Assembly (NCBI GenBank): GCA_016649795.1
Contig: JAENWZ010000154.1
Location: 1-5,750 of the forward strand
Reading direction: 5' to 3'
DNA: 5,750 nt
Source: Proteiniphilum sp.
Lineage (GTDB): Bacteria; Bacteroidota; Bacteroidia; Bacteroidales; Dysgonomonadaceae
Shown: one piece after another, positions 1 to 5,692 of the stretch
Numbering within the stretch: the stretch's first letter is position 1
Layout of the letters: the number at the start of each line of letters is the position of its first letter
The notes under the pieces: generated by a model
What the model saw: only the letters and a program-made list of their open reading frames with translations
Database searches by the model: none
Told to the model about the DNA's origin: nothing
Made by a program: the position numbers and the translations under genes

Positions 1-130
1 CCTCTTCACTCACATTGGGTATGTCGGAAGTAAGTTCTTCAAGTCCGCGTTTCGTTTCGCGCACTTCCAGTGAGAATTCTTCCACGTGGATGGATGTGAA
101 GACATCTTCGCTCACCATTCTTTCGTTCAG
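1..130 (-). pseudogene. rpoB: rpoB continuation in a shifted frame, running off the left edge
   Basis: Reading from 130 downward, 43 codons translate as LNERMVSEDVFTSIHVEEF, then SLEVRETKRGLEELTSDIP, then NVSEE. This is the expected beta sequence after NFEDAIV, comparable to E. coli SERVVQEDRFTTIHIQE and the DTKLGPEEITADIPNV that follows. There is no stop in this frame up to the window edge. It overlaps the upstream frame by one base (130) and sits at -1 relative to it, equivalent to +2. An ATG at 116-118 (the M of NERM) lies in this frame. Strong conservation means the stretch was under selection until very recently, or that the break is a sequence error. The remaining C-terminal part, including the region that contacts beta', lies outside the window. 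Confidence 0.9.
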
Positions 131-135
131 AGAAC
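127..135 (-). other. Frameshift site in rpoB (extra CT dinucleotide)
   Basis: The minus strand reads GTT CTC TGA ACG, where GTT CTG AAC GAA is expected for the conserved V-L-N-E. Removing one CT unit from the CTCT at 129-132 restores the family sequence exactly. The upstream codons are not a canonical X-XXY-YYZ slippery heptamer. The CUC-UGA order superficially resembles the prfB site (CUU UGA C), but a +1 shift does not give beta sequence here; only -1 or +2 does. Confidence 0.9.
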
Positions 136-2484
136 GATGGCATCCTCGAAATTGTACCCTTTCCATGGCATGAATGCCACTTTCAGGTTCTTGCCAATTG
201 CCAGTTCACCGTTCTCTGTGGCATATCCTTCGGTGAGGATCTCGCCATTCTTCACCTTCTGTCCCACTTTACATATAGGACGCAGGTCGATGGTGGTGTT
301 CTGGTTGGTTTTGCGGAATTTCGGGATGTAATATGTTTTTTCCGGAGCGTCGAAACTGGTGAAATCCTCATCTTCACTACGTTCATATTTTATTTTTATG
401 GTCGTTGCATCCATATAGACAATCTCGCCGTTGCCTTCAGACATGATTTGAGTGCGGGAGTCCTGAATAAGCTGATTCTCCAGACCGGTACCCACGACAG
501 GCGATTCGGTTCTCATCAGTGGTACCGCCTGGCGCATCATGTTCGATCCCATCAGTGCACGGTTGGCATCGTCATGTTCAAGGAAGGGGATAAGTGATGC
601 GGCGATGGAGGCAATCTGCATGGGTGATACGTCCATCAGTTCAACATCCTCCGGCGCAATCACCGGATAGTCGGCATCTTTTCTCGCTTTCACACGTATG
701 TTCACGAAATTACCCTTTCTATCGAGTGGTGCATTACCCTGTGCAATGAGCTTGTTCTCTTCTTCTTCGGCCGCGAGATAGATTATTTCATCGTTTTTGA
801 TGTTTACCACTCCGCTCTCTACCTTACGGTAAGGTGTTTCGATAAAGCCAAGATCGTTGATCTTCGCATAGACACAAAGTGAGGAGATAAGTCCGATGTT
901 CGGTCCTTCAGGCGTTTCGATAGGGCAAAGACGACCGTAGTGAGTGAAGTGAACGTCACGTACCTCAAATCCGGCGCGTTCACGTGATAGTCCGCCCGGC
1001 CCGAGGGCAGAGAGACGACGTTTGTGAGTGATCTCAGCCAGTGGGTTCGTCTGATCCATGAATTGCGAAAGGGCGTTGGTGCCGAAGAAGGTGTTGATCA
1101 CCGAGGAGATGGTTTTCGCATTGATCAGGTCGATAGGTGTGAAGACCTCATTGTCACGTACGTTCATTCTTTCTCGAATGATACGTGCCATACGGTTCAA
1201 TCCTACACCAAACTGAGTGTATAATTGTTCCCCTACCGTTCGTACACGTCTGTTGCTGAGGTGGTCAATATCGTCCACCACAGTTTTGGAGTTGATAAGC
1301 TCGATAAGGTATTTAATGATCTCAATGATGTCTTCCTTGGTGAGTACACTCACATTGACATCTATATTGAGATTGAGTTTCTTGTTTATTCTGTAACGGC
1401 CTACATCGCCCAGGTCATATCTCTTCTCAGAAAAGAAGAGGTTGTTGATTACTTCGCGTGCGCTGGCATCATCGGCCGGTTCTGCACTGCGTAACTGGCG
1501 GTAGATATGGCGTATGGCATCGATCTCCGAGTTGCTCGGATCTTTCTGCAATGTATTGTAAATGATGGAGTAATCAGATGCGTTTGTCGTCTCTTTGTGC
1601 AGCAGGATAGAGGATACACCCGACTCGAGGATGCTCTCCATATGATTTGGCTCAAGGATCGTTTCACGCTCAATGATCACTTCGTTTCTTTCGATAGAGG
1701 TCACCTCTCCGGTATCCTCATCCACAAAATCCTCCATCCATGATTTAAGTACGCGCGCAGCCAGCTTGCGTCCGGATACTTTTTTGAGGTTTGTTTTATT
1801 CACCTTCACCTCTTCTGCCAGATCAAAGATCTCGAGAATATCTTTGTCACTTTCGAAACCGATAGCACGCAGCAGCGTGGTGACGGGTAATTTCTTTTTA
1901 CGGTCGATGTACGCGTACATCACACTGTTGATGTCGGTAGCAAACTCAATCCAGGAACCCTTGAACGGGATGATGCGGGCGGAGTAAAGAACGGTTCCGT
2001 TAGCATGGAGGCTCTGACCGAAGAACACACCGGGAGAGCGGTGCAATTGTGACACGATCACCCGCTCGGCTCCGTTAATCACGAATGTTCCCTTTTCTGT
2101 CATGTAGGGGATGGTACCGAGGTAGACATCCTGAATAACAGGTGTGAAGTCTTCGTGATCGGGGTCGGTGCAATACAAATAAAGCTTTGCCTTTAGCGGA
2201 ACGCTATAGGTGAGACCTCTGTCCACACACTCCTGAATTGAATAGCGCGGAGGGTCTACATAGTAATCTAAAAATTCAAGGACGAAATTGTTACGGGTAT
2301 CAGTGATTGGGAAATTTTCCGTAAAAACTTTATACAATCCTTCATTTTTTCTACTCTCGGGGGGGGTGTCAAGCTGAATGAAATCCTGAAACGATTTTAA
2401 CTGTACTTCCAGAAAATCGGGAAAATCGAGCGGATTAGTGATCGACGCAAAATTGATTCTTTGATTGGCGTTATTTGAAGACAT
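127..2484 (-). CDS. rpoB: RNA polymerase beta subunit, N-terminal 785 residues (frame interrupted)
   Basis: This is the beta subunit of the core DNA-dependent RNA polymerase, which forms much of the active-site cleft together with beta'. Residues 132-155 hold the N-terminal lobe motif ending HRSPGVFF. The rifampicin pocket is complete at about 472-494, with D477, H487 and S492 matching E. coli D516, H526 and S531, so the common resistance positions look wild type. CPIETPEGPNIGL lies at 520-532. The conserved fork/active-site segment MPWKGYNFEDAIVL ends the frame, with E780/D781 matching E. coli E813/D814. Family members run to roughly 1270 residues or more, so about 40% is missing from this frame. 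The TGA at 127-129 is premature, and the rest continues in another frame (see 1-130). The start at 2484 gives MSSNNANQRINFAS, which matches the usual Bacteroidales N-terminus; no strong Shine-Dalgarno motif precedes it. The gene lies 97 nt downstream of rplL. Identity is certain; its intactness is not. Confidence 0.97.
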   Translation of the reverse strand: MSSNNANQRINFASITNPLDFPDFLEVQLKSFQDFIQLDTPPESRKNEGLYKVFTENFPITDTRNNFVLEFLDYYVDPPRYSIQECVDRGLTYSVPLKAKLYLYCTDPDHEDFTPVIQDVYLGTIPYMTEKGTFVINGAERVIVSQLHRSPGVFFGQSLHANGTVLYSARIIPFKGSWIEFATDINSVMYAYIDRKKKLPVTTLLRAIGFESDKDILEIFDLAEEVKVNKTNLKKVSGRKLAARVLKSWMEDFVDEDTGEVTSIERNEVIIERETILEPNHMESILESGVSSILLHKETTNASDYSIIYNTLQKDPSNSEIDAIRHIYRQLRSAEPADDASAREVINNLFFSEKRYDLGDVGRYRINKKLNLNIDVNVSVLTKEDIIEIIKYLIELINSKTVVDDIDHLSNRRVRTVGEQLYTQFGVGLNRMARIIRERMNVRDNEVFTPIDLINAKTISSVINTFFGTNALSQFMDQTNPLAEITHKRRLSALGPGGLSRERAGFEVRDVHFTHYGRLCPIETPEGPNIGLISSLCVYAKINDLGFIETPYRKVESGVVNIKNDEIIYLAAEEEENKLIAQGNAPLDRKGNFVNIRVKARKDADYPVIAPEDVELMDVSPMQIASIAASLIPFLEHDDANRALMGSNMMRQAVPLMRTESPVVGTGLENQLIQDSRTQIMSEGNGEIVYMDATTIKIKYERSEDEDFTSFDAPEKTYYIPKFRKTNQNTTIDLRPICKVGQKVKNGEILTEGYATENGELAIGKNLKVAFMPWKGYNFEDAIVL

Positions 2485-2580
2485 GCAAATGAGTTTATGA
2501 ACCTAATATATATTGACACAAAAGGTTAAGAATCTTCAGGAAGAAGATTCCTAACCATATTAACCTAATTTAGGTAAATG
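2485..2580 (-). promoter_or_regulatory. rplL-rpoB intergenic region / rpoB leader
   Basis: This spacer separates the rplL stop from the rpoB start. It holds the hairpin at 2524-2556 with its U-run, a short inverted repeat ACCTAA-T-TTAGGT at 2563-2575, and an exact direct repeat AACCTAAT at 2500-2507 and 2562-2569 flanking the hairpin. The rpoB start is preceded on the message by an AT-rich stretch with no GGAGG-like motif. In E. coli the same junction carries an attenuator that lowers rpoBC expression relative to rplJL; a similar role here is inferred from position and structure. Confidence 0.6.
2517..2556 (-). terminator. Terminator-like hairpin (probable partial terminator/attenuator) between rplL and rpoB
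   Basis: On the transcript, arms GGUUAGGAAUCUUC (2556-2543) and GAAGAUUCUUAACC (2537-2524) pair over 14 bp with one G-U wobble and a 5-nt loop UUCCU. UUUUGUGU follows directly (2523-2516). The stem is long but AU-rich and the U-run is short and interrupted. Since rpoB must still be transcribed, partial read-through is more plausible than full termination. An RNA-processing site is an alternative. Confidence 0.65.
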
Positions 2581-2958
2581 TTATTTAAGTTCAACTTCTG
2601 CTCCTGCCTCTTCAAGTTGTTTTTTCAAAGCCTCTGCTTCGTCTTTTGTCACACCTTTTTTCAAATCGCTGGGAGCTGCGTCCACTAAATCTTTTGCTTC
2701 TTTTAGTCCGAGTCCGGTAAGTTCTTTCACTGCCTTTACCACAGCAAGTTTTGCTGATCCGGCACTTTTAAGAATTACATCGAATGAAGATTTTTCTTCT
2801 ACCGCTGCTTCACCGCCTGCAGCAGGACCTGCAGCTACAGCAACAGCCGCAGCAGCCGGCTCGATACCGTACTCTGTTTTTAAAATTTCAGCCAGTTCGT
2901 TAACTTCTTTCACTGTCAAGTTAACTAGTTCTTCTGCAAATTTTTTTAAGTCTGCCAT
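2581..2958 (-). CDS. rplL: Ribosomal protein bL12 (L7/L12)
   Basis: This is the flexible stalk protein of the 50S subunit, which recruits and stimulates translational GTPases (IF2, EF-Tu, EF-G, RF3). At 125 residues it has the family's normal length. Residues 1-33 form the dimerisation domain that binds the L10 tail. Residues 34-54 are an Ala/Gly-rich hinge, and 55-125 form the globular C-terminal domain. Within that domain, KAVKELTGLGLKEAKDLVD (75-93) is the factor-binding surface and is almost identical to the E. coli segment. The start gives MADLKKFAEEL, and the message just before it is A-rich (ACACAAAAA) with no Shine-Dalgarno motif, as is common in Bacteroidota. It lies 180 nt after rplJ and 97 nt before rpoB. 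Several copies of L12 are needed per ribosome, so the terminator-like element after it would help keep its transcript above that of rpoB. Confidence 0.98.
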   Translation of the reverse strand: MADLKKFAEELVNLTVKEVNELAEILKTEYGIEPAAAAVAVAAGPAAGGEAAVEEKSSFDVILKSAGSAKLAVVKAVKELTGLGLKEAKDLVDAAPSDLKKGVTKDEAEALKKQLEEAGAEVELK

Positions 2959-3138
2959 TTTTTGTGTTTATTTAAATTGATTACTAATTCTGTTTGTTGA
3001 ATAAAAATTAATTCTTAATGCTTTCGATCATCTTTGCGCCCGGCAAAACAACTATTCGACTTCGTCTTTTTCCTTCTCACCCTGCCAAAAAAAATGTTCT
3101 TATTGGATTGGTTTGAACTAAATTTGTTTTGCTTTTGC
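2959..3138 (-). other. rplJ-rplL spacer without a convincing gene
   Basis: These 180 nt are long for a gap between two stalk genes (about 66 nt in E. coli). I see no supported coding sequence: the open frame crossing it (3015-3260) is basic and low-complexity and overlaps the end of rplJ. The message contains a U8 run (3094-3087) without a strong preceding stem, and a small hairpin UUUGC-CGGGC-GCAAA at 3047-3033. The last 60 nt before rplL are very AT-rich. It could hold an rplL-specific signal such as a processing site, translation leader or internal promoter, but none is clear. Confidence 0.4.
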
Positions 3139-3663
3139 TTAATTGGATGATTCTTTTTCCGACAACGTCTGCAATACTCCGTGAAGTATTGTACCGCCGG
3201 ATTGGAGCGCGGATATAACATTCTTCGCAGGTGACTGCAAGAGTGCAATAACTTCTCCAATAAGCTCCGTCTTGCTCTTGATATTTACAAGGTCTTTCAA
3301 CGCATCAGCGCCGATATAGAAACTCTCCTGAACGTACGCTCCTTTTAAAGAAGGCACTTTATCAGCTTTGTATTTATCAATGAGTTTTGCAGGAGCATTC
3401 GCCACGTTGGAGAACATGATGGCTGTGTTCCCTTTTAAAATGGGATACATCTCTTCGTAATCTCTTTCGAGCGACTCAAATGCTTTTTGCAACAAGGTGT
3501 TTTTTACCACCAGCAACTTAATATCTTCTTTAGAACATTCTCTTCTCAACTTACTTGTTTTTACTGCACTGAGTGTAGAAATATCAGTAAGGTAGAAGTT
3601 ATCGTACTGCTGAAGTATCGCTGCTATCTGTTTTATTATTCGTTGTTTATCTTCCTTTTTCAT
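3139..3663 (-). CDS. rplJ: Ribosomal protein uL10
   Basis: L10 anchors the L12 stalk to 23S rRNA next to L11. The 174-residue protein has the usual two parts. The N-terminal rRNA-binding globular domain (about 1-135) includes VVKNTLLQKA (52-61) and LKGNTAIMF (76-84). The C-terminal helix (about 145-172, with SPAKNVISALQSGG at its start) binds L12 dimers. The start at 3663 gives MKKEDKQRIIKQI and lies 14 nt after the rplA stop, with AAGAAG just upstream on the message as a weak ribosome-binding sequence. In E. coli the L10-L12 complex represses its own mRNA from a leader upstream of rplJ. Here the gap is too short to hold such a leader unless it lies within rplA, so any autoregulation must work differently. 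The length and frame show no defect. Confidence 0.97.
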   Translation of the reverse strand: MKKEDKQRIIKQIAAILQQYDNFYLTDISTLSAVKTSKLRRECSKEDIKLLVVKNTLLQKAFESLERDYEEMYPILKGNTAIMFSNVANAPAKLIDKYKADKVPSLKGAYVQESFYIGADALKDLVNIKSKTELIGEVIALLQSPAKNVISALQSGGTILHGVLQTLSEKESSN

Positions 3664-3677
3664 AGACTTCTTCTTTG

Positions 3678-4379
3678 TTAATTAGATTCTTCTGCCGATT
3701 TACTGTCCACTTTGATACCTGGACTCATCGTACTGGAAAGATAAATACTCTTAATATAGGTACCTTTTGCTGCTGTCGGTTTTAATTTGATCAACGTTTG
3801 AATAAATTCTTTTGCGTTGTCTCGAATCTGTTCCGGCGTGAAAGATACTTTTCCAATAGAGGTGTGAATAATACCAGCTTTGTCTACTTTAAAGTCGATT
3901 TTACCCTGTTTCACTTCCTGCACAGCTTTAGCCACGTCGGGAGTTACAGTTCCGCTTTTTGGGTTTGGCATCAATCCGCGAGGCCCTAAAATACGGCCGA
4001 GGGCACCAATTTTTCCCATGATCTGCGGTTGTGTGATGATGACATCCACATCGGTCCAACCTCCTTTAATTTTTTCGATATATTCATCGAGTCCCACATA
4101 GTCTGCGCCGGCTTCTATAGCGTCGGCCTCAGCTTCTGGAGAACACAATACAAGAACTCTTACTTGTTTTCCTGTTCCGTGTGGCAGAGACACAACGCCT
4201 CTTACCATCTGGTTAGCTTTACGCGGATCAACGCCGAGGCGTACATCGATATCAACAGAAGCATCAAATTTGGTCGTGGATATTTCCTTAACCAAAGCAG
4301 AAGCTTCTTTCAGTGTGTAGGTCTTTTCCACTTCAATCTTGCTTAAAGCCAACTTTTGATTTTTTGTCAGTTTACTCAT
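3678..4379 (-). CDS. rplA: Ribosomal protein uL1
   Basis: L1 forms the mobile stalk at the E-site side of the 50S subunit and helps release deacylated tRNA; in many bacteria it also represses translation of the rplK-rplA message. At 233 residues it is full length. The family signature runs through residues 120-140, with GRILGPRGLMPNPKSGTVT at 128-146. SLPHGTGK lies at 64-71, and the C-terminal rRNA-contact segment SSTMSPG is at 215-221, where many homologues have STMGPG. The start at 4379 gives MSKLTKNQKLA and lies 15 nt after the rplK stop; this gap contains the perfect palindrome TTCAATTGAA, probably chance. The gene sits directly between rplK and rplJ, as in most bacteria, and is almost certainly co-transcribed with both. 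Confidence 0.98.
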   Translation of the reverse strand: MSKLTKNQKLALSKIEVEKTYTLKEASALVKEISTTKFDASVDIDVRLGVDPRKANQMVRGVVSLPHGTGKQVRVLVLCSPEAEADAIEAGADYVGLDEYIEKIKGGWTDVDVIITQPQIMGKIGALGRILGPRGLMPNPKSGTVTPDVAKAVQEVKQGKIDFKVDKAGIIHTSIGKVSFTPEQIRDNAKEFIQTLIKLKPTAAKGTYIKSIYLSSTMSPGIKVDSKSAEESN

Positions 4380-4394
4380 ATTTCAATTGAAGTT

Positions 4395-4844
4395 TTAATT
4401 ATTAATAATTTCAGGAAAATCCCCTTTCACAGTGATACCCATGCTCCGAGCCGTTCCGGCTACCATTCTCATTGCTGATTCAATAGTGAAGCAGTTCAAG
4501 TCGGTCATTTTTTCTTCGGCAATGGTTCTTACCTGTTCCCAGGTAATCTCCGCTACTTTCTTACGATTAGGTTCTGGTGAACCGCCTTTTAGTTTGCTGG
4601 CTTCTAATAACTGAATCGCAACCGGTGGTGTTTTAACAATAAAATCAAAAGACTTATCGACGTAGTAAGTGATCACCACTGGCAATACTTTCCCGGCTTT
4701 GTCTTGAGTTCTGGCATTGAATTGCTTGCAAAACTCCATTATGTTGATCCCTTTGGAGCCTAATGCAGGCCCTACCGGGGGAGATGGATTTGCAGCTCCT
4801 CCTTTGATTTGTAATTTTAGTTGTCCGGCAACTTCTTTAGCCAT
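4395..4844 (-). CDS. rplK: Ribosomal protein uL11
   Basis: L11 binds the GTPase-associated centre of 23S rRNA at the base of the L12 stalk, takes part in factor-dependent GTP hydrolysis, and is needed for RelA-type stringent sensing in bacteria that use it. The protein has 149 residues, slightly longer than the E. coli protein because of a C-terminal tail (GDFPEIINN). The N-terminal domain (1-70) contains NPSPPVGPALG (19-29), the proline-rich helix that contacts rRNA and forms part of the thiopeptide-binding site. A linker at 71-75 (KTPPV) leads to the rRNA-binding C-terminal domain, with NRKKVAEITWEQV (93-105) and AMRMVAGTARSMGI (124-137). The start at 4844 gives MAKEVAGQLKLQI. The message reads ATCAAGAAA before the ATG, a weak A-rich ribosome-binding context. 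The 75-nt upstream spacer may fold. Confidence 0.98.
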   Translation of the reverse strand: MAKEVAGQLKLQIKGGAANPSPPVGPALGSKGINIMEFCKQFNARTQDKAGKVLPVVITYYVDKSFDFIVKTPPVAIQLLEASKLKGGSPEPNRKKVAEITWEQVRTIAEEKMTDLNCFTIESAMRMVAGTARSMGITVKGDFPEIINN

Positions 4845-4860
4845 TTTCTTGATTTTAATT

Positions 4861-4909
4861 AATTACGGTTTTCGAAACACATTAAAGAATTTACAGAATC
4901 TGCGTAACC
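4861..4909 (-). promoter_or_regulatory. Possible folded leader of rplK (candidate L1 autoregulatory site)
   Basis: In the nusG-rplK spacer the message can form a three-way junction. A closing helix pairs GGUUACG (4909-4903) with CGUAAUU (4867-4861), with two G-U pairs. A small hairpin CAG-AUU-CUG sits at 4902-4894, and a second hairpin GUUU-CGA-AAAC at 4878-4868. L1 represses this operon by binding near rplK in E. coli and other bacteria, so the position fits. The helices are short, however, and I cannot show resemblance to the 23S L1 site. AT-rich sequence readily forms such folds by chance. Confidence 0.3.
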
Positions 4910-4919
4910 AAATATCTGA

Positions 4920-5462
4920 TTATTCTTTCTCTACTTGCATATAACTCAACTCGAGGAGTTGTTTTCTTCCGAAAATTTTCACCATCACTTTGAGTTTCTT
5001 TCTCTCGTCATTCGCTTCCTCTACTACACCGGAGAAGCTGCTGAAAGGACCACTAATCACTTTCACATTTTCACCCACGTAGAATTTCATATCCATTTCG
5101 TCTCCTGCTTCTTCCAACTCATCCATCGTACCAAGGATACGTTTCACCTCTGATTCCCGTAAGGGTTGAGGATTGGTTGTGTTGGGCAGAAAGCCGGCAA
5201 CGTAATTAATATTCTTCAGTTCGTGAATTACATCACCCGTCAGTTCAGCCTCAATAAGCACGTAGCCGGGAAGATAAGCGCGTTCTTTCAGCACTTTCTT
5301 TCCGTTGCGCACAATATAAGTCTTCTCTGTGGGGATGAGAACTTGAGAAATGTATTTTCCTAAATCGGTTTTTTTAATCTCTGACTCAAGATACTCTTTG
5401 ACTTTATTTTCTTTTCCACTAACGGAACGCAGAACGTACCATTTTTTTCTATCCTCAGTCAT
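4920..5462 (-). CDS. nusG: Transcription elongation/termination factor NusG
   Basis: NusG binds the beta' clamp helices and the beta gate loop of elongating polymerase. It modulates pausing, and its KOW domain links polymerase to Rho or to the ribosome through S10 (uS10). The 180-residue protein has the standard two-domain form. The NGN domain covers about 7-113, starting KKWYVLRSVSGKE, with VLIPTEKTY at 41-49 and RAYLPGYVLIEAEL at 61-74. After an acidic linker (115-125), the KOW domain spans about 127-178 with ISGPFSSFSGVVEE (136-149) and IFGRKQLLEL (163-172). No extra insertion is present, so this looks like housekeeping NusG and not a specialised UpxY- or RfaH-like paralogue of the kind that controls Bacteroidales capsule operons. 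The start at 5462 follows AAGAGA on the message, a modest ribosome-binding sequence, and lies 19 nt after secE. Confidence 0.97.
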   Translation of the reverse strand: MTEDRKKWYVLRSVSGKENKVKEYLESEIKKTDLGKYISQVLIPTEKTYIVRNGKKVLKERAYLPGYVLIEAELTGDVIHELKNINYVAGFLPNTTNPQPLRESEVKRILGTMDELEEAGDEMDMKFYVGENVKVISGPFSSFSGVVEEANDERKKLKVMVKIFGRKQLLELSYMQVEKE

Positions 5463-5481
5463 AGTCTCTTTTGTTCAGATT

Positions 5482-5673
5482 TTATAAAATACCGTAGAGG
5501 AGTTTTAATACCCACTCAAATAAAGAATCCATTCCGAACACAATTAAGGCAATTATAAGGGAAGCAATTAATACAATCACCGTACTGCCGGAGAGTTCTT
5601 CTTTGGATGGCCAGGATACTTTAAACACTAATTCGTTATAAGCGTCCTTAAGATATGCAACTATTTTTTTCAT
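5482..5673 (-). CDS. secE: Protein translocase subunit SecE
   Basis: SecE is the clamp subunit of the SecYEG channel in the inner membrane and stabilises SecY during protein export. The 63-residue protein is the short, single-membrane-helix form found in most bacteria outside the Gammaproteobacteria. An N-terminal amphipathic helix (about 1-27) ends in the conserved KVSWPSKEEL (18-27). One hydrophobic segment of about 25 residues follows (roughly 30-57, containing IVLIASLIIALIVFGM), with a short C-terminal tail. The start at 5673 gives MKKIVAYLKDAYNELVF and lies only 19 nt from the mature 3' end of tRNA-Trp, so the two probably share a primary transcript that is cut by tRNA processing. The pairing with nusG is conserved in nearly all bacteria. 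Confidence 0.96.
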   Translation of the reverse strand: MKKIVAYLKDAYNELVFKVSWPSKEELSGSTVIVLIASLIIALIVFGMDSLFEWVLKLLYGIL

Positions 5674-5692
5674 TTAATTCAGATCGTATGTG

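Noticed and set aside
1000..1065. Possible rifampicin-resistance change in rpoB
   Set aside because: The cluster reads LSQFMDQTNPLAEITHKRR then LSALG, with D477, H487 and S492 unchanged from the susceptible consensus; T479 in place of E. coli N518 looks like normal lineage variation.
1225..1494. Plus-strand open frames opposite rpoB (also 86-331, 1024-1224, 1507-1743, 1673-1987)
   Set aside because: All lie antisense to strongly conserved rpoB codons, show no family-like sequence and have no associated start signals. They are shadows of the real gene.
2495..2523. Bacteroides-type promoter (TTTG ... TAnnTTTG) just upstream of rpoB
   Set aside because: TTTTG and TAGGTTCA are present on the minus strand, but the -7 box matches only partly and the spacing is well short of the usual 19-21 bp.
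3087..3094. U8 run in the rplJ-rplL spacer as an intrinsic terminator
   Set aside because: Only a 4-bp stem with a 15-nt loop (GUUC/GAAC) can be drawn before it, too weak for a terminator, and rplL directly downstream needs read-through.
3015..3260. Open frame of 81 codons on the minus strand across the rplJ-rplL spacer
   Set aside because: It overlaps the 3' end of rplJ in another frame and encodes a basic, Lys/Arg/Asn-rich peptide with no recognisable motif; a chance frame is the better explanation.
3798..4346. Plus-strand open frames opposite rplA
   Set aside because: The opposite strand encodes a full-length, highly conserved L1; the antisense frames overlap each other and show no protein-like features.
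4382..4391. Perfect palindrome TTCAATTGAA between rplK and rplA as an operator
   Set aside because: A single 10-bp AT-rich palindrome inside an operon, with no second copy or promoter nearby, is expected by chance.
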